A DNA stretch of 64,000 nucleotides from assembly GCF_030551255.1 (NCBI RefSeq), contig NZ_CP130630.1, positions 6,181,501 through 6,245,500 of the forward strand. Direction: 5' to 3'. Positions 61,193 to 64,000 of this stretch are shown piece by piece. Source of the stretch: Streptomyces sp. NL15-2K. Lineage in GTDB: Bacteria > Actinomycetota > Actinomycetes > Streptomycetales > Streptomycetaceae. Position 1 is the stretch's first letter, and each line of letters begins with the position of its first letter. The translations under genes and the position numbers were made by a program. The notes beneath the pieces were generated by a model. The model was given only the letters and a program-made list of their open reading frames with translations. It made no database searches and was not told the DNA's origin.

Positions 61193-62406
61193 CCGCCGTG
61201 CCCCAGGCCCCAACCCGCGTGGCCGCGACCGGAACCGGGGACCGGTCGCGACCACGCGCCGCCCTGCCCGCACTCTGCGCCACGCAGATCACCAGCTGGG
61301 GCATCGTCTACTACGCCTTCCCCGTCCTCAACGCCCGCATCACCGCGGACACCGGATGGTCCACCACGGCCACGACCGGCGCCTTCTCCGCCGCCCTGGT
61401 CGTCTCCGCACTCGCCGGTATCCCCATCGGCCGCATCCTCGACCGCCGCGGCCCCCGCATCGTCATGACGACCGGTTCGCTGCTCGGCGTCGCCGCCGTG
61501 CTGGCCATCGCGTACGCGCCCAACTTCGCCGCGTTCACCGGGGCTTGGCTGGTGGCAGGACTGTCCATGGCCGCCACCTTCTACCACCCCGCCTTCGCCG
61601 CCGTGACACGCTGGTGGGGAGAGGACCGCGTCCGTGCCCTCACGATCGTCACCCTCGCCGGCGGCCTGGCCTCCACCGCCTTCGCACCCCTGACGGCGGC
61701 CCTCGCCGAGCACCTCGGCTGGCGGACCACGTACGCCGTCCTGGCGCTCATCCTGGGCGTCGTCACCATCCCCGCCCACGCGCTCGCGCTGCGCGCCCCA
61801 TGGCCACCTGCGCCCGCACACCCCACCCAAGAGGCGAAAGACGGCAGGTCAGTCGCACGAAGCCGCCCCTTCTTGGTACTGGCAGCCGCACTCACCCTCA
61901 ACGGCTTCGCGATGTACGCCGTCGTCATCGCCCTGGTCCCGCTCTTGACCGAACGAGGCGCGAGCCCGACCGCGGCGGCCTGGGCCCTCGGCCTGGGCGG
62001 TGCGGGACAGACCCTCGGCCGCACCCTCTACTCCACCCTCGCCCGCCACACCGGCGTCACCACCCGCACGGTCACGCTGATCGCCGCGGGCGGCGCCACG
62101 ACCGCGGCCCTCGCCGCCGTCTCGGGCCCGTACCCGCTCCTGCTCCTGTTGGCCATCACGGCGGGCATGGTGCGGGGCAACCTCACCCTTCTCCAGGCCA
62201 CCGCTGTCAGCGACCGTTGGGGCACCACGCACTACGGCCACCTCTCCGGCCTTCTGGCCGCCCCCGTGACCGTCGCCAGTGCGCTCGCCCCCTTCACCGG
62301 CGCAGCCCTGGCAGGAGCACTCGGGGGGTATCCCGCGCTCTTCGCCGTACTTGCCGGAATCTCGATCGGCGCGAGCGTGTTGGCAGCGGCTTCCGCCAGG
62401 CGCTGA
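61186..62406 (+). CDS. MFS transporter of the ars island
   Basis: 406 aa, 12 helices. ITSWGIVYYAFPVLNARITA, GRILDRRGPRIVM (motif A), TFYHPAFAAVTRWWGEDRVR. Overlaps the Cys-tailed flavoprotein by 7 bp, so both are made together; it may export that enzyme's product. ArsJ-like use is possible, but no GAPDH partner is present. Confidence 0.85.
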   Translation: MLTAVPQAPTRVAATGTGDRSRPRAALPALCATQITSWGIVYYAFPVLNARITADTGWSTTATTGAFSAALVVSALAGIPIGRILDRRGPRIVMTTGSLLGVAAVLAIAYAPNFAAFTGAWLVAGLSMAATFYHPAFAAVTRWWGEDRVRALTIVTLAGGLASTAFAPLTAALAEHLGWRTTYAVLALILGVVTIPAHALALRAPWPPAPAHPTQEAKDGRSVARSRPFLVLAAALTLNGFAMYAVVIALVPLLTERGASPTAAAWALGLGGAGQTLGRTLYSTLARHTGVTTRTVTLIAAGGATTAALAAVSGPYPLLLLLAITAGMVRGNLTLLQATAVSDRWGTTHYGHLSGLLAAPVTVASALAPFTGAALAGALGGYPALFAVLAGISIGASVLAAASARR

Positions 62407-62610
62407 GGAACGTTGCGGGGGAGCGCCTTCTGCGGGCCCGATTGGGCAGCCGCCTCGCTTCTCCTGACGGATATCAGCAAAGTTCTTCGAGAACGAAAGC
62501 GCCAGGCCAGGTCGGTTGTTTTTGCTTTTCCGACGAATGGTCGGGAAAAGCACAACTAGGCGAGAGCTAACATGACTTGACAGACTGTCGCCTGTCGGGA
62601 GTTGATCGCC
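62407..62610. promoter_or_regulatory. Intergenic with bulged hairpin and promoter before hemC
   Basis: 62524-62551 forms GCTTTTCC-GAC / GTC-GGGAAAAGC, probably the terminator of the ars MFS gene. TTGACAGACTGTCGCC at 62578 could be the -35 region of hemC. Confidence 0.45.
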
Positions 62611-63552
62611 GTGAAAACGTATCTGGTCGGTTCGCGCGCCAGCAATCTGGCTAAGGTGCAGGTGCGCGAATACCTTGCCCCGCTTCGCGAGCGTTTCCCG
62701 AGCGTTACGTTCACGCATCGGGTGATTCTTGAAGGCGGCGACAAGGACCGAAAGTCCCGGCTTTCCGCTGTCTCGGCGATCAGTGGTGGCAGTGCGTTCA
62801 GTTCTGAGCAGGAGGCGGCGCTGAGCAGGGGAGACGTGGACGTCGTCATCCATTCCCTGAAAGATCTGCCGACTGCGAACCCGCCCGGTTTGACTCTGTT
62901 GCCGCCCCCTGGTCGTGAGGATGTACGAGACGCCTTGTGCGGCTCCACACTGTCCGGCCTGCGAAAGGGAGCTCGGGTAGGAACTGGTGCTCCTCGGCGA
63001 ATTGCTCAGCTCCTGGCTGTCCGCCCGGACCTCGAAGTGGTACCGATCCGGGGGAATGTACCGCCTCGCCTGAAGAAGATGGAGACCATGAGCCTCGATG
63101 CAGTGGTCTTGGCGGCGGCAGGGCTTCGGCGGCTGGGGCTCGACGACGCAATTAGCGAACTACTGCCCCTGGACCTTTTCCCGCCCTCGCCCGGACAGGG
63201 CGCTCTTGGCATTCAGGTCCGAGACGACAGCCGTGAACTCCAAGAGATCCTCTCCAGCGTGGGAGATAAGGCTGTCGACGCCCACGTGCGGGCGGAGCGG
63301 GCCCTGCTCGCCGAGCTGCACGGCGGGTGCAGCGTGCCCGTGGGCGCGTACGCGGAGACCCGGCCGGATGGCTCCCTTTCGCTCTTCGCTCAGGTCACAT
63401 CGCTGGACGGTGCGCGGCGGGTCGAGGGCACCCTGTCCGGCCCGATGGGCGAGCCGGAGAAGCTCGGTGCGGCCCTGGCCGCGGAACTGATCGACCAGGG
63501 CGCGCGTTCCATCCTTGACGCGATTCGAGGCGAATCCGCGGTCAGCCGTTGA
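62611..63552 (+). CDS. hemC: Hydroxymethylbilane synthase paralogue (HemC)
   Basis: 313 aa from GTG 62611 (CGGGAG upstream). SRASNLAKVQVREYL, VIHSLKDLPTANPPG (Lys-Asp of the catalytic pocket), GTGAPRRIAQLLAVRPDL, IRGNVPPRLKKM, AAGLRRLGL, and the cofactor-carrying Cys in LHGGCSVPVGAYAE are all present. The GGKGLF segment is altered to SGGSAFSSE. It should polymerise porphobilinogen. A probable second copy in an accessory region; its end overlaps the convergent HemB-like gene by 11 bp. Confidence 0.88.
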   Translation: MKTYLVGSRASNLAKVQVREYLAPLRERFPSVTFTHRVILEGGDKDRKSRLSAVSAISGGSAFSSEQEAALSRGDVDVVIHSLKDLPTANPPGLTLLPPPGREDVRDALCGSTLSGLRKGARVGTGAPRRIAQLLAVRPDLEVVPIRGNVPPRLKKMETMSLDAVVLAAAGLRRLGLDDAISELLPLDLFPPSPGQGALGIQVRDDSRELQEILSSVGDKAVDAHVRAERALLAELHGGCSVPVGAYAETRPDGSLSLFAQVTSLDGARRVEGTLSGPMGEPEKLGAALAAELIDQGARSILDAIRGESAVSR

Positions 63553-64000
63553 GGTGGCGGGCGATGTCCAGCGCCGCGTACGTGATGCTGGCCTCCGCCC
63601 CGGCCCGCTTGAGCATGGTGAAGAGTTCCACCAGCCGGCGCACGTCCCGCTTGCCGGTCGTGCTGTCCACATGCGAGAGGGTGGTGAACTCGCCCGAGAC
63701 CGAGAACGGGAAAAGCGGCGCCAGCGTGGGCTTCCTCAGCTCGGTGAGGACGTCGGCGCTGAACATCGCGGGTTCGAGGAGGAGCATGTCCGCGCCGTCG
63801 CCGACGAGCTGAAGAGCGGTGTCGATGAACTGCTCGGGCTTGCCGGGGTTGATCTGGAACTCGCGGTCGGAGCCCGCCTGCGGGGTGGCGCCCATCGTGA
63901 GCCGGAAGCCGTCGTAGAGGCTGCTCCAGAAGATGACGTGCGGCATGATCGACACACTCTCGTGCCCTGCCGCGTTCAGCGCCTCGCGGGCGCCCTTGGT
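63542..64000 (-). CDS. HemB-like (porphobilinogen synthase family) protein lacking both catalytic Lys; 5' end off window
   Basis: C-terminal 152 residues visible. The fold markers PQAGSDREFQINPGKPEQ, FSVSGEFTTLSHVDS and LKRAGAEASITYAALDIARH align along the whole end of HemB. Where HemB has the Schiff-base Lys in VMVKPALPYLD this has LLLEPAMFSADVL, and where it has the second Lys in SAKYASAFYGPFR this has VIFWSSLYDGFR. Both are lost, so normal 5-aminolevulinate condensation is unlikely. Function unknown. Confidence 0.82.
   Translation of the reverse strand, partial: TKGAREALNAAGHESVSIMPHVIFWSSLYDGFRLTMGATPQAGSDREFQINPGKPEQFIDTALQLVGDGADMLLLEPAMFSADVLTELRKPTLAPLFPFSVSGEFTTLSHVDSTTGKRDVRRLVELFTMLKRAGAEASITYAALDIARHLNG

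Noticed and set aside
58937..61273. 778-codon open frame on the minus strand
   Set aside because: Covers two real flavoprotein genes in non-coding frames.

Overview
The window is high-GC actinobacterial DNA and almost certainly comes from a Streptomyces chromosome. The supporting signs are GTG/TTG starts, 4-bp GTGA/ATGA gene overlaps, twin-arginine (Tat) secreted proteins, PASTA-less Hanks kinases, PhoP-type 11-bp PHO boxes, mycothiol/thioredoxin-type arsenate reductases and the common Streptomyces palindromic repeats. Both window edges cut genes: a Ser/Thr kinase on the left and a HemB-like gene on the right.

Left half, about 1-27.3 kb, is an integration graveyard. At least eight pieces of the 3' half of one tRNA-Gly(CCC) gene (all minus strand) lie at 0.54, 4.95, 12.04, 13.79, 14.9, 18.5, 20.35 and 27.0 kb. 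No complete tRNA is present. Several keep the tRNA terminator hairpin, one sits just behind the C-terminal relic of a tyrosine integrase, and the flanks carry two families of conserved heptamer/octamer direct repeats that look like integrase arm sites. Between the att scars are short cargo blocks: Hanks kinase, secreted proteins, a beta-lactamase-like membrane protein with a divergent NarL-type two-component pair, membrane proteins, a secreted HNH nuclease, intact and decayed vapBC-type toxin-antitoxin modules, a type IV restriction HNH relic, a DUF1254 protein, and a PadR/hydrolase pair beside truncated YdcF, FtsX and NTF2-like genes. A 232-bp MITE with perfect 25-bp ends lies at 5.28 kb. A complete IS110-family (IS1111-type) element at 25.52-26.99 kb has landed in the loop-side arm of a tRNA-Gly terminator. 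Its 3' non-coding end contains a bridge-RNA-like fold whose four guide segments match its own target and donor halves.

Middle, 27.3-41.9 kb: an intact vapBC, an Mrr-like nuclease, a micro-membrane protein, a large HTH/coiled-coil/helical-repeat protein and a membrane-tethered PstS-like fusion. Then comes the phosphate block: phoX (minus), diverging from pstS-pstC-pstA-pstB and an atypical response regulator that lacks the phospho-acceptor Asp. PHO-box-like 11-mers lie in the shared promoter region.

Right, 41.9-64 kb: a DUF6262 transposon relic and two TetR-controlled efflux loci (monooxygenase + MFS; DHA2 MFS). A MerR gene with a perfect palindrome faces a SulP transporter. A large arsenic island follows: two arsC, three arsR, trxA/trxB, acr3, DUF2180, arsO-like flavoproteins, a PstS-like binding protein, a Cys-tailed flavoprotein and an MFS exporter. 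Three dyads there look like ArsR operators. The window ends with convergent hemC and hemB paralogues, and the HemB-like protein has lost both Schiff-base lysines.

Together the region reads as accessory DNA built by repeated site-specific integration at a tRNA gene, next to oxyanion (phosphate, sulfate, arsenate) handling genes.
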